A DNA stretch of 64,000 bases from TWA4 sp051879195. GTDB taxonomy: Bacteria > Bacillota > Clostridia > Lachnospirales > Lachnospiraceae. The DNA is taken from positions 28,133 to 92,132 of the forward strand of contig JBJELO010000217.1 in assembly GCA_051879195.1 (NCBI GenBank), given 5' to 3'. The notes under the pieces are model-generated. The model made no database searches. It was not told the origin of the DNA and was given only the letters and a program-made list of their open reading frames with translations. The translations under genes and the position numbers were made by a program. Numbering within the stretch: position 1 is the stretch's first letter; every line of letters begins with the position of its first letter. Below, one piece after another: positions 26,048-34,076 of this stretch.

Positions 26048-27099
26048 AAGGATTGAGAAAATATCTGGCGCCGTTTGCCCCCGATCAGTCGGGTGCTTCC
26101 GCGGTTTTAAGCGATCTGGGCGGCATCATCGTCATCTGCGATGCCGGCGGCTGCGCCGGTAATATCTGCGGATTCGATGAACCGCGGTGGTTTATGAAAA
26201 AAAGTGCTATTTTCAGTGCGGGACTGCGTGACATAGATGCCATACTGGGCCGGGATGATCGTCTGGTGGAAAAACTGTCCGATGCGGCAGGGAAAATTGA
26301 TGCGAAGTTTGCCGCAATTATCGGAACGCCGGTTCCTGCGGTGATCGGTACCGATTATCAGGCGCTGAAGCGGATGGCAGAAAAAAGGATCGATCTTCCC
26401 ATTATGACGGTGGATACCGATGGCATGGAGCTTTATGACGTGGGAGAGGAAAAAACCTGGCTGGAGCTGTTTCGGACATTTGCGGTGGAGAAGCTGCCTG
26501 TAGTGAAAAGCAGCGTGGGGATCATTGGAGCGACGCCTCTGGAGATTCACAGCATGAATGCGCCGGCTGAAATGGAACAGGCTCTGAAAGCCCGGGGCTG
26601 TGAGCAGGTCTTCTGCTACGGTATGGGAGCCGGGATCGATGAGGTGAAGGCAGCATCTTCCGTGGAGAAGAATCTGGTGATTGCCCCCTCCGGCATAAAA
26701 GCGGCCCGTTATCTGGAAGAACGGTTCGGAACGCCTTATGAGATCTGCTACCCGGGAGCGGGAGAGATTTTTCGCGGCAAACTCGGAGCGCAGGGCCTGA
26801 CCATGGATGATCTGATCGGGAAAAAGATTCTGATCATGCACCAGCAGGTTCTGGCCAATGATATCCGCCGGGAGATCGGCGATAAGGCTGAATGCATGGT
26901 CGCCACCTGGTTTATGCTGAAAAAGGAACTGAAATCGGAAGGTGATCTTCATCTGACGGAGGAAGACCAGTTCACGGAACTGATTCGTACAGAGCAGTAC
27001 GATGTCATCATCGGAGATGAGATTCTGAAAAACGCAGTGCCCGGTTTTGAGGGGATTTATCTGAAGCTGCCTCATTTTGCAGTATCGGGGAAACTGTAA
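26044..27099 (+). CDS. NifK/NifN-like nitrogenase component 1 subunit, module 1
   Basis: Second component 1 subunit, 351 aa, much shorter than NifK (about 520). The N-terminal segment VICDAGGCAGNICGFDEPRW (residues 30-49) has Cys at 32, 37 and 42; Cys37 lies where NifK has its GxxGC ligand. Asp14 in APDQSG sits where the first P-cluster Cys is expected. The third Cys position is replaced by TPVP (about residues 95-98). The DEPRW motif is shared with the module 2 homologue. This leaves a two-Cys-plus-Cys/Asp interface like the cluster of protochlorophyllide reductase. Translationally coupled to the D-like gene. Substrate not predictable. Confidence 0.8.
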   Translation: MKGLRKYLAPFAPDQSGASAVLSDLGGIIVICDAGGCAGNICGFDEPRWFMKKSAIFSAGLRDIDAILGRDDRLVEKLSDAAGKIDAKFAAIIGTPVPAVIGTDYQALKRMAEKRIDLPIMTVDTDGMELYDVGEEKTWLELFRTFAVEKLPVVKSSVGIIGATPLEIHSMNAPAEMEQALKARGCEQVFCYGMGAGIDEVKAASSVEKNLVIAPSGIKAARYLEERFGTPYEICYPGAGEIFRGKLGAQGLTMDDLIGKKILIMHQQVLANDIRREIGDKAECMVATWFMLKKELKSEGDLHLTEEDQFTELIRTEQYDVIIGDEILKNAVPGFEGIYLKLPHFAVSGKL

Positions 27100-27119
27100 A
27101 AATACACAGAATATACAGC

Positions 27120-27173
27120 CTGTGGGAGATGGAACCGGCAGAATATGGAGTCTGCGGGAGATAAATCCCGCAG
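27120..27173 (+). repeat. Tandem imperfect repeat forming two hairpins before hypF
   Basis: CTGTGGGAGAT (from 27120) and CTGCGGGAGAT (from 27152) begin two related units 32 bases apart. The second unit folds as CTGCGGGA/TCCCGCAG with a 6-base loop (27152-27173), perfect; the first folds with a bulge. No U-run follows. It may be an mRNA processing or stability element between module 1 and hypF. Confidence 0.5.
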
Positions 27174-27207
27174 GATACAGAGATGTTCAGGAAAGGTATG
27201 GATGCTT

Positions 27208-29658
27208 ATGGAAGAAAAAAAGGTACTGGCCAGAGTGTACGGGATCGTTCAGGGGGTGGGTTTCCGCCCGACGGTGAGCCGTCATGCCGACCGCTGCCAT
27301 GTGAGGGGAAGCGTCTGCAATAAGGGGCCTTATGTGGAGATTAAGGCTCAGGGAACCGAAGAGGAGGTTGATGCCTTTCTCCATGAAGTGGAATTCAATC
27401 CGCCGGAGCGCTCTTCGATTTTGAAAATGGATGTACATCCTTTGAATCAGGAGGAGAATTTTACCAGTTTTGAGATTATAGAAAGTGAAAAAATCAAAGG
27501 TGATATTTTTGTATCACCGGATATCGCCACCTGTCCCAAATGTAAAAAGGAATTGTTTGATAAAAATGACCGCAGATATCTGCATCCGTTTATCAACTGT
27601 ACCTGCTGTGGTCCCAGGCTGACCATTCTGGATTCCATGCCCTATGACCGGGTCCGGACCAGTATGGGCGAGTTTCCCATGTGTCCGCAGTGTGAGTACG
27701 AATACACCCATGCAGAGACCAGGCGGTACGATGCGCAGCCGGTGTGCTGCAATGAGTGCGGGCCGGAGGTTTATCTGCTTTCCGGTAAAGGTCAGGAACG
27801 GGAGCCGGTACCGGCTATGGCAAAGCGGGCTGCAGTACAGACTGCGGCATCACACAATCTTTCCGGTCCGGTTCCGGAGCATGCGGTCCGGGGCAGAGAT
27901 GCCATTACACGTACCCGGCAGGTGATCAGGGATGGAGGGATTGCTGCCATCAAGGGGATCGGCGGATTTCATCTCTGCTGCGATGCCACAAACCAGCAGG
28001 CAGTGGAACGGCTGCGGCGGCTGAAGACACGGCCTGCCAAACCGTTTGCTGTTATGATGCGGGATATGGAAGCGGTGAAGCGGGAATGTCAGGTGACAGA
28101 AGTACAGCTGGAGGTGCTGGACGGTCATCAGAAGCCCATCATCCTGCTGAAGCGGAAGGAATACGGAACCATCTGTCAGGCCGTAGCGCCGGACAATCCG
28201 AAAATCGGGGTAATGCTTCCCTACGCGCCGGTTCAGATGCTGATTTTTACATACGACGACGGGCTGGAGATGCCCGACTGTCTGGTGATGACCAGCGGCA
28301 ATGTTTCCGGTGCACCTATCTGCCGCGACGATACGGATGCGCTGACCGAGCTTTCAGAAATGTGCGATGTAATTCTGTCCCACAACCGTCTGATCCGTCT
28401 GCGGGCTGATGACTCTGTTATGGACTTTTTTGAAGGCAAGCCCTATATGATCCGGCGGTCCCGCGGCTATGCGCCTCTGCCTTTTATGACTTCCAATGCG
28501 TTTCAGGGTGAGGTCCTGGCAGTGGGAGGCGAGCTGAAGAATACGTTCTGCATCGGGAAAAATGATCTGTTTTACCAGTCCCCTTACATTGGTGACATGG
28601 GAGATCTTCGGACGGTGCGGGCATTGAAGGAATCCATTACCCGGATGGAAGGGCTTCTGGAGGCTTCTCCTACAGTGGTTGCCTGTGATATGCATCCCCG
28701 CTACAATACTACACTTGCTGCGCAGGAGCTGGGGCTGCCGGTTATACCGGTTCAGCATCATTATGCGCACATTGCGGCCTGCATGGCGGAAAATGATTAT
28801 TCACAGCCGGTGATTGGCATTTCCTTTGACGGAACCGGCTACGGAACTGATGGTACCATCTGGGGCGGTGAGATTCTGCAGGCCGATTACGATGGGTTTG
28901 AGCGGCTGGGACATATCCGCCCGTTTCTGCAGATCGGCGGCGATGCTTCCGCCAGAGAAGGATGGAGAATCGCTGTGTCCATGCTTTACGGGATTTACGG
29001 GAATCGGGATCGGACCATGGATGTGATCCGAAAGCTGGATCTGTGCGATGAACAGACGGCGAAAGTACAGTTTGCCATGGCAGATGGTCAGCTCAACAGC
29101 GTCATGTCCACCAGTGCGGGACGTCTCTTTGACGCGGTCAGTGCCATTTTGCAGGTACGGAAAGCTTCCACTTTTGAAGGGGAGGCATCCACCACACTGG
29201 AATTTGTGGCGGAGGCTTATGAAGAGGAATGTCTCCGGCAGGAGAAGATGCCCCTTCAGGAGATGCCTGATGTGCTGACCGGCTGGAACGGGCGTCTGGA
29301 AGAAAAACTGCGGCAGAATGCAGCGGAACATGACATGGTGCTGCCCACGGAACTGCTGGTGGAAGGGATTACGGAAGCGTTTTTCTCCGGCGTTGATGCA
29401 GGACTTTTGTCCTTCTGGTTCCACGAACGGCTGGCGGAGATGGTTCGTTCGGTATCCCTGCAGGCCGGAGAACAGACCGGACTGAATACTGTGGCACTGA
29501 GCGGCGGTGTGTATCAGAATCAGCTGCTGGTGCATTTGAGTTGTGAAAAATTGAGAAAAGAAGGCTTTCAGGTGCTGACACACAGTCTGCTGCCGCCCAA
29601 TGACGGCGGAATTGCGCTGGGTCAGGCTGTAGTAGCCATGAGAAAGATAAATCAATAA
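27208..29658 (+). CDS. hypF: Carbamoyltransferase HypF
   Basis: HypF uses carbamoyl phosphate and ATP to carbamoylate the C-terminal Cys of HypE, the first step of cyanide-ligand synthesis for Fe(CN)2CO. Length 816 aa, slightly above the usual 750-770. Domains: acylphosphatase-like (about 5-90, VYGIVQGVGFRPTVSRHADR), two zinc fingers (CPKCKKEL...CTCCGP and CPQCEYEY...CNECGP), a YrdC-type domain with IAAIKGIGGFHLCCDA and VMTSGNVSG, and a Kae1-like domain with VQHHYAHIAACMAEN and GISFDGTGYGTDG. About 30 extra residues separate the second zinc finger from the YrdC domain. AGGAAAGG lies 11 bases before this ATG; ATG 27202 is an equal alternative. Operon position between nif-like module 1 and hypC. 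Confidence 0.95.
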   Translation: MEEKKVLARVYGIVQGVGFRPTVSRHADRCHVRGSVCNKGPYVEIKAQGTEEEVDAFLHEVEFNPPERSSILKMDVHPLNQEENFTSFEIIESEKIKGDIFVSPDIATCPKCKKELFDKNDRRYLHPFINCTCCGPRLTILDSMPYDRVRTSMGEFPMCPQCEYEYTHAETRRYDAQPVCCNECGPEVYLLSGKGQEREPVPAMAKRAAVQTAASHNLSGPVPEHAVRGRDAITRTRQVIRDGGIAAIKGIGGFHLCCDATNQQAVERLRRLKTRPAKPFAVMMRDMEAVKRECQVTEVQLEVLDGHQKPIILLKRKEYGTICQAVAPDNPKIGVMLPYAPVQMLIFTYDDGLEMPDCLVMTSGNVSGAPICRDDTDALTELSEMCDVILSHNRLIRLRADDSVMDFFEGKPYMIRRSRGYAPLPFMTSNAFQGEVLAVGGELKNTFCIGKNDLFYQSPYIGDMGDLRTVRALKESITRMEGLLEASPTVVACDMHPRYNTTLAAQELGLPVIPVQHHYAHIAACMAENDYSQPVIGISFDGTGYGTDGTIWGGEILQADYDGFERLGHIRPFLQIGGDASAREGWRIAVSMLYGIYGNRDRTMDVIRKLDLCDEQTAKVQFAMADGQLNSVMSTSAGRLFDAVSAILQVRKASTFEGEASTTLEFVAEAYEEECLRQEKMPLQEMPDVLTGWNGRLEEKLRQNAAEHDMVLPTELLVEGITEAFFSGVDAGLLSFWFHERLAEMVRSVSLQAGEQTGLNTVALSGGVYQNQLLVHLSCEKLRKEGFQVLTHSLLPPNDGGIALGQAVVAMRKINQ

Positions 29659-29672
29659 AAAGGAGAATTCAT

Positions 29673-29879
29673 ATGTGTGTAGGTTTACCGGCTAAGGTTG
29701 TTACGTTAAAAAATGGTATGGCAGTTGTGGATGCGTCAGGTGCGAAGAGGGAGGTTTCCGCGGAGCTCCTTGATGAGCTGGAACCGGGCGATTATGTGAT
29801 GGTTCATGCAGGCATTGCCATTGCGAAGATTACAGAAGAAGATCAGAGTGAAACTGATCGGATCATGGAGGCATTATAA
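29673..29879 (+). CDS. hypC: Hydrogenase maturation chaperone HypC
   Basis: Small OB-fold chaperone of 68 aa. It begins MCVGLPAKVV; the essential Cys2, exposed after Met removal, binds the iron carrying CN and CO. It works with HypD as the site where Fe(CN)2CO is assembled and delivers it to a target. In hydrogenase systems the target is the large subunit, but no such gene is in the window, so the acceptor here is unknown. AAAGGAG ribosome site; the stop overlaps the hypD start by one base. Confidence 0.93.
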   Translation: MCVGLPAKVVTLKNGMAVVDASGAKREVSAELLDELEPGDYVMVHAGIAIAKITEEDQSETDRIMEAL

Positions 29880-30937
29880 TGGAAGAAACAGGTAAAAAAA
29901 CGGCCAGGGAGATTCTGGAGACGTATGACGGACCGAAGCTGCGGATCATGGAGGTCTGCGGAACGCATACCCACGAAATTTTCCGCCTGGGCATCCGTAA
30001 AATTCTTTCCGATCAGATTGAATTGATTTCCGGTCCCGGCTGTCCCGTCTGTGTGACGCCGGTGGGATTTATTGATGAAGCCATTATGCTGGCGCTGGAT
30101 TATCATGCAACAGTATGCACATTTGGTGATCTGATCCGGGTGCCCGGCACAAAGAAGAGTCTGGCAGCAGCTCGTTCCGAGGGGGCAAAGGTGCAGATTG
30201 TTTATTCGCCCATCGATGCGGTGGAATATGCGAAAGGACATCCCGATGAGGAAGTGGTATTTCTGGCGGTCGGTTTTGAGACAACCACGCCGGCCAGCTG
30301 TCTGGCAGTGAAAAAGGCCATGGAAGCAGGACTTAAGAATTTCTCTCTGCTGACGGCCAACAAGACCATGCCCAACGCTTATCAGGCACTGAAGGGAAGT
30401 GCCGATGCGTTTCTGTATCCCGGCCATGTAAATGCCATTACAGGTACCGGACTCTGTGAGGAACTGGCAGAACAGGGCATCAGCGGCGTGGTAACGGGAT
30501 TTACAGCAAAAGAGATCATGACTGCACTGGCTGTTGTGGTTACGAAGCTGCAGGAGGGCGGCAATTTCTTTGAAAACTGCTACCCCCGTGTGGTAACCCG
30601 TGACGGCAGCAAGGCGGCACAGAAAATGGTGGCACAGTTCATGGAATCCTGCGATTCCGAGTGGCGCGGATTGGGTGTGATTCCTGACTCCGGTCTGAAA
30701 CTGAAGGAAGAATACCGGGATTACGACGCCAGAATTCATTTCAATCTGCCGCCGGTACATGGAAAAGCCAATCCTGCCTGCCGCTGCGGCGACGTGCTGC
30801 AGGGCAAATGCAAACCGTCGGATTGTAAAATTTTCGGAAAAGGATGTACACCGCTGCACCCGGTGGGAGCCTGCATGGTATCCAGTGAGGGCGCATGTTC
30901 AGCATATTATCAGTATGGAGGAATTGAAAATGAGTAA
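29879..30937 (+). CDS. hypD: Hydrogenase maturation protein HypD
   Basis: Redox [4Fe-4S] scaffold on which Fe(CN)2CO is built together with HypC, 352 aa, normal length. Motifs MEVCGTHTHEIFR (about residues 22-34), GPGCPVCVTP (about 51-60, with the two active Cys) and GFETTTPAS are all present. The cluster-binding C-terminus CRCGDVLQGKC...CKIFGKGC supplies the Cys ligands. Overlaps hypC by 1 base and hypE by 8 bases, so the three are tightly coupled. Confidence 0.95.
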   Translation: MEETGKKTAREILETYDGPKLRIMEVCGTHTHEIFRLGIRKILSDQIELISGPGCPVCVTPVGFIDEAIMLALDYHATVCTFGDLIRVPGTKKSLAAARSEGAKVQIVYSPIDAVEYAKGHPDEEVVFLAVGFETTTPASCLAVKKAMEAGLKNFSLLTANKTMPNAYQALKGSADAFLYPGHVNAITGTGLCEELAEQGISGVVTGFTAKEIMTALAVVVTKLQEGGNFFENCYPRVVTRDGSKAAQKMVAQFMESCDSEWRGLGVIPDSGLKLKEEYRDYDARIHFNLPPVHGKANPACRCGDVLQGKCKPSDCKIFGKGCTPLHPVGACMVSSEGACSAYYQYGGIENE

Positions 30938-31934
30938 AACAGTAACACTTGCCCACGGGGCAGGAGGCCGTCAGACTTCCGAATTAATCGATCAGGTATT
31001 CAAAAAACATTTTGCCAATCCCGATCTGACAGCGGACGATGCTGCCGTACTTTCTGTGGAAGGAGGTAAGCTGGCTTTTACGACGGATGGTTTTATCGTT
31101 TCTCCTGCTGAATTTCCTGGTGGAAATATCGGCAAGCTCAGCATCTGCGGTACGGTCAACGATCTGTCCTGCATGGGTGCAAAACCGCTGTATCTTTCCT
31201 GCGCTTTCGTCATTGAAGAAGGATTTCCCATGGAAAAACTGGAAGAAATCGCGGCATCCATGGAAAAGACAGCAGATGAAGCCGGCGTGAAGATCGTTGC
31301 CGGTGATACGAAAGTGGCAGGTAAAGGCCAGGTGGACGGCGTATTTATCACCACCACCGGCATCGGCCGGATTCAGGAAGATGTGGAAACCTCCGGTTTC
31401 AAGGCAAAACCCGGCGATGCTGTCATCGTATCCGGTGATGTGGGCCGCCATGGCTGTACTATCCTGCTGGCAAGAAATGAATTCGGCATTGATGCGGATG
31501 TCACCAGCGACTGTGCACCTCTGTGGGGAACCGTCAAATCCATGCTGGATACCACAAAGAATATCCATGTAATCCGTGACGCCACACGGGGCGGCGTCGG
31601 CACGGTTTTATATGAAATCGCAGAGCAGAGCAATGTAGGCATCCGTCTCAACGCAGCGGACATCCCCGTAGCAGACAGCGTAAAAGGTGTCTGCGGCATG
31701 CTGGGACTGGAACCGCTGTATCTGGCCTGTGAAGGACGCCTCGTAATCTTCGCGCCCAAAGAAGAAGCACCCGCGCTGCTGGAAACACTGCGCCAGGGCA
31801 AATATTCTGCCAACGCTGCCATCATCGGCGAAGTAACAGACGAAATGCCCGGACGTGTCATCATGAAAACAGAAATCGGAGCCGAAACCCTCCTCCCGCC
31901 CCCCGGAGGAGAACTGCTGCCTCGTATCTGTTAA
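30930..31934 (+). CDS. hypE: Hydrogenase maturation dehydratase HypE
   Basis: ATP-dependent dehydratase of 334 aa that turns the HypF-made thiocarbamate on its own C-terminal Cys into thiocyanate and donates cyanide to the HypC-HypD iron. The N-terminus has LAHGAGGRQTSELI; DDAAVL and a Gly-rich purM-like nucleotide region follow. The protein ends exactly in PRIC, with the reactive terminal Cys intact, so it should be functional. The start at 30930 is chosen by homology and by the GGAGGAATTG site; the longer frame is a shadow of hypD. A CTCCTCC/GGAGGAG hairpin lies in its last codons (31890-31911). Confidence 0.95.
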   Translation: MSKTVTLAHGAGGRQTSELIDQVFKKHFANPDLTADDAAVLSVEGGKLAFTTDGFIVSPAEFPGGNIGKLSICGTVNDLSCMGAKPLYLSCAFVIEEGFPMEKLEEIAASMEKTADEAGVKIVAGDTKVAGKGQVDGVFITTTGIGRIQEDVETSGFKAKPGDAVIVSGDVGRHGCTILLARNEFGIDADVTSDCAPLWGTVKSMLDTTKNIHVIRDATRGGVGTVLYEIAEQSNVGIRLNAADIPVADSVKGVCGMLGLEPLYLACEGRLVIFAPKEEAPALLETLRQGKYSANAAIIGEVTDEMPGRVIMKTEIGAETLLPPPGGELLPRIC

Positions 31935-31968
31935 TCTGACAAGCCATGCATTATCAGGAGAAAACGAT

Positions 31969-32742
31969 ATGATTAAAATTGCTGTTTATGGAAAGGGCGG
32001 TATCGGGAAGTCCACCACAGTCTCCAATCTGGCGGCGGCGTTCAGCGAGCAGGGATTTAAGGTGATGCAGATTGGCTGTGATCCGAAGGCTGATTCCACT
32101 GTCAATCTCCGTCACGGGGAGCCGGTTCCCACGGTGCTGGAACTGGTGAGAACCCGCAAAAATGATTTTACGCTGGAAGATATGGTGAAAGAGGGCTTTG
32201 GCGGTGTTCTCTGTGTGGAAGCAGGCGGTCCCACACCGGGACTGGGCTGCGCCGGCAGAGGAATTATCACGGCGTTGGATAAGCTGAAGGAGAAAGGGGC
32301 TTACGATGTCTATCAGCCGGATGTGGTGATTTACGATGTTCTGGGGGATGTGGTCTGCGGTGGTTTTTCCATGCCCATGAGAGGCGGATATGCCGATCAG
32401 GTTTTTATCATCACTTCCGGGGAAAATATGTCGATTCACGCGGCGGCCAATATTGCTGTGGCGGTGGAAAATTTCCGGGAAAGGGGCTATGCCCGTCTGG
32501 GCGGTCTGATTCTGAACCGGAGAAATGTAAAGAATGAAGAGGAGAAGGTGCAGGAGCTGGCGGATGATGTACACAGTTCCATCATTGGTTCGCTGAACCG
32601 CAGTGATCTGGTGCTGGAGGCTGAGGAACGCCGTCAGACGGTACTGGAGGCATTTCCCGACAGTACCATGGCATTGGAATACCGCAGACTTGCGGGACAG
32701 GTAGCCCGGGTCTGCGGTCTGGAATGGAACGGATTGGAGTAA
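31969..32742 (+). CDS. NifH-like [4Fe-4S] reductase ATPase, module 2
   Basis: Second iron-protein homologue, 257 aa. P-loop GKGGIGKST at residues 8-16; cluster Cys at 94 (GLGCAGRG) and 130 (DVVCGGF). It resembles the module 1 protein closely in the N-terminal half and in the RRNVKNEEEKV segment, but diverges in the C-terminal third, so it is a paralogue with its own partner rather than a recent copy. Overlap of coding ends is absent; a TGGAG site in its last codons serves the next gene. Probably the electron donor for the module 2 D/K-like pair. Confidence 0.87.
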   Translation: MIKIAVYGKGGIGKSTTVSNLAAAFSEQGFKVMQIGCDPKADSTVNLRHGEPVPTVLELVRTRKNDFTLEDMVKEGFGGVLCVEAGGPTPGLGCAGRGIITALDKLKEKGAYDVYQPDVVIYDVLGDVVCGGFSMPMRGGYADQVFIITSGENMSIHAAANIAVAVENFRERGYARLGGLILNRRNVKNEEEKVQELADDVHSSIIGSLNRSDLVLEAEERRQTVLEAFPDSTMALEYRRLAGQVARVCGLEWNGLE

Positions 32743-32747
32743 AATAT

Positions 32748-34076
32748 ATGTTGAAAATGATTCACGGAAAGGTGGATCCTTCCGGTGCGGCTGTGCCCGT
32801 GGCGGAAGCTGCCTTTCCCGTTCCTTTTCCGTCACAGCTGGAATATAATTCTCCGGCACACGGAACATGGAATATTGTACATATTGGTATGCTGATTCCC
32901 GGTGCACATCAGATCTACGTCTGCACCGGCAACTGCAACCGGGGTGTGGTACTGACGGCGGCTGAGATGAATGCTTCGCACCGTTTTTCCACAATTACGG
33001 TAAAAGAAGACAACATTCTGGAAGGAGATATGGAGGAGCTGATCATCGATGGCGTGACGGACATTCTGGAAAAGCTGCCGGAAAAGCCTCCGGCAGTTAT
33101 TTTATTTCCCAGCTGTGTCCACCGGTTTATGGGCTGTGATATTCCCATGGTGTACCGGGTACTGCGCAGCCGCTACCCGGAGATTCATTTTGTGGAAGGC
33201 TACATGGACTGCATCCTTCAGAAAGCAGGGATCACACCGGATCAGCGTCTCCGCAGGGAACTGTATTCCTGCCTGGAAAAGCGTCCGCTGGACCGAAAAT
33301 CGGTCAATATCATCGGCAATACCATGAAAATCGATCCGGACTGCGAGCTGGCGGAGCTGACAGAAACGGCAGGCTGCCGTCTGAGACAGATCACGGCATG
33401 CAGTACATTTGATGAATATCTTTCCATGTCGGAAAGTTATCTGAATCTGAGTCTGCTTCCCATCGGGAAAATGCCTGCCGACGTGCTGAAGGAGCGTCTG
33501 GGTATGAAGCATCTGTATCTGCCTCAGTGCTTCGGGTATGAGGAAATTACAGACTGTCTCAATACACTGGCGGATGAGCTGGATGTGCCCCGCATACCGG
33601 TGGGTGAACGGATCCTGGAGTGTGAGAAGGCGCTGGAAAAGGCAAAACAGGTCATCGGGCAGACCCCCATTGCCATTGATTATACAGCAGTTCCCCGTCC
33701 TCTGGGCCTGGCAAGACTCCTTCTGGAACATGGTTTCAACGTGGTCCGAATCTATGCTGACAGCTTTATCCCGGAAGAGGAGCAGGATTTTGCGTGGCTT
33801 CGCGAACATGCACCGCAGCTGATGATTTATGCGACGATTCATGTGAAAATGCGGGTACTTCCCAGAGAATATGTCGAAAAAGTGCTGGCCATCGGACAGA
33901 AGGCAGTCTATTTTACCGGTACGCCGTATTTTGTAAATATGGTGGAAGGCGGCGGACTTTACGGATTTTCCGGAATCTGCCGGATGGCCGAGCAGATGAC
34001 AAAGGCGTTTCTTGAGGAAAAGGATACGGAAAATCTGATTATCAGAAAAGGATTGGGGTGTGAGAGCTGCATATGA
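32748..34076 (+). CDS. NifD/NifE-like nitrogenase component 1 subunit, module 2
   Basis: Oxidored_nitro family subunit, 442 aa. Cys59 and Cys63 (VCTGNCNRGV) take the place of the NifD GPVGC ligand, and Cys123/Cys130 (FPSCVHRFMGCD) the Cys154 loop. The NSPAHGTW motif (residues 34-41) matches NSPGAQ of the module 1 chain at the lost Cys62 position. No FeMo-cofactor ligand pattern is seen. The start at 32748 has a TGGAG site; the 3' end overlaps the K-like gene by four bases. It is only distantly similar to the module 1 chain, suggesting different substrates or sequential roles. Confidence 0.8.
   Translation: MLKMIHGKVDPSGAAVPVAEAAFPVPFPSQLEYNSPAHGTWNIVHIGMLIPGAHQIYVCTGNCNRGVVLTAAEMNASHRFSTITVKEDNILEGDMEELIIDGVTDILEKLPEKPPAVILFPSCVHRFMGCDIPMVYRVLRSRYPEIHFVEGYMDCILQKAGITPDQRLRRELYSCLEKRPLDRKSVNIIGNTMKIDPDCELAELTETAGCRLRQITACSTFDEYLSMSESYLNLSLLPIGKMPADVLKERLGMKHLYLPQCFGYEEITDCLNTLADELDVPRIPVGERILECEKALEKAKQVIGQTPIAIDYTAVPRPLGLARLLLEHGFNVVRIYADSFIPEEEQDFAWLREHAPQLMIYATIHVKMRVLPREYVEKVLAIGQKAVYFTGTPYFVNMVEGGGLYGFSGICRMAEQMTKAFLEEKDTENLIIRKGLGCESCI

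Noticed and set aside
23915..27099. True molybdenum nitrogenase (nitrogen fixation)
   Set aside because: No NifB, NifE/N pair with NifD/K, or FeMo-cofactor ligands; the K-like chain is far too short and P-cluster Cys are missing.
31890..31911. CTCCTCC/GGAGGAG hairpin as a terminator inside hypE
   Set aside because: No T-run follows and it lies within conserved codons for the HypE C-terminus; probably a chance of Pro/Gly codons.
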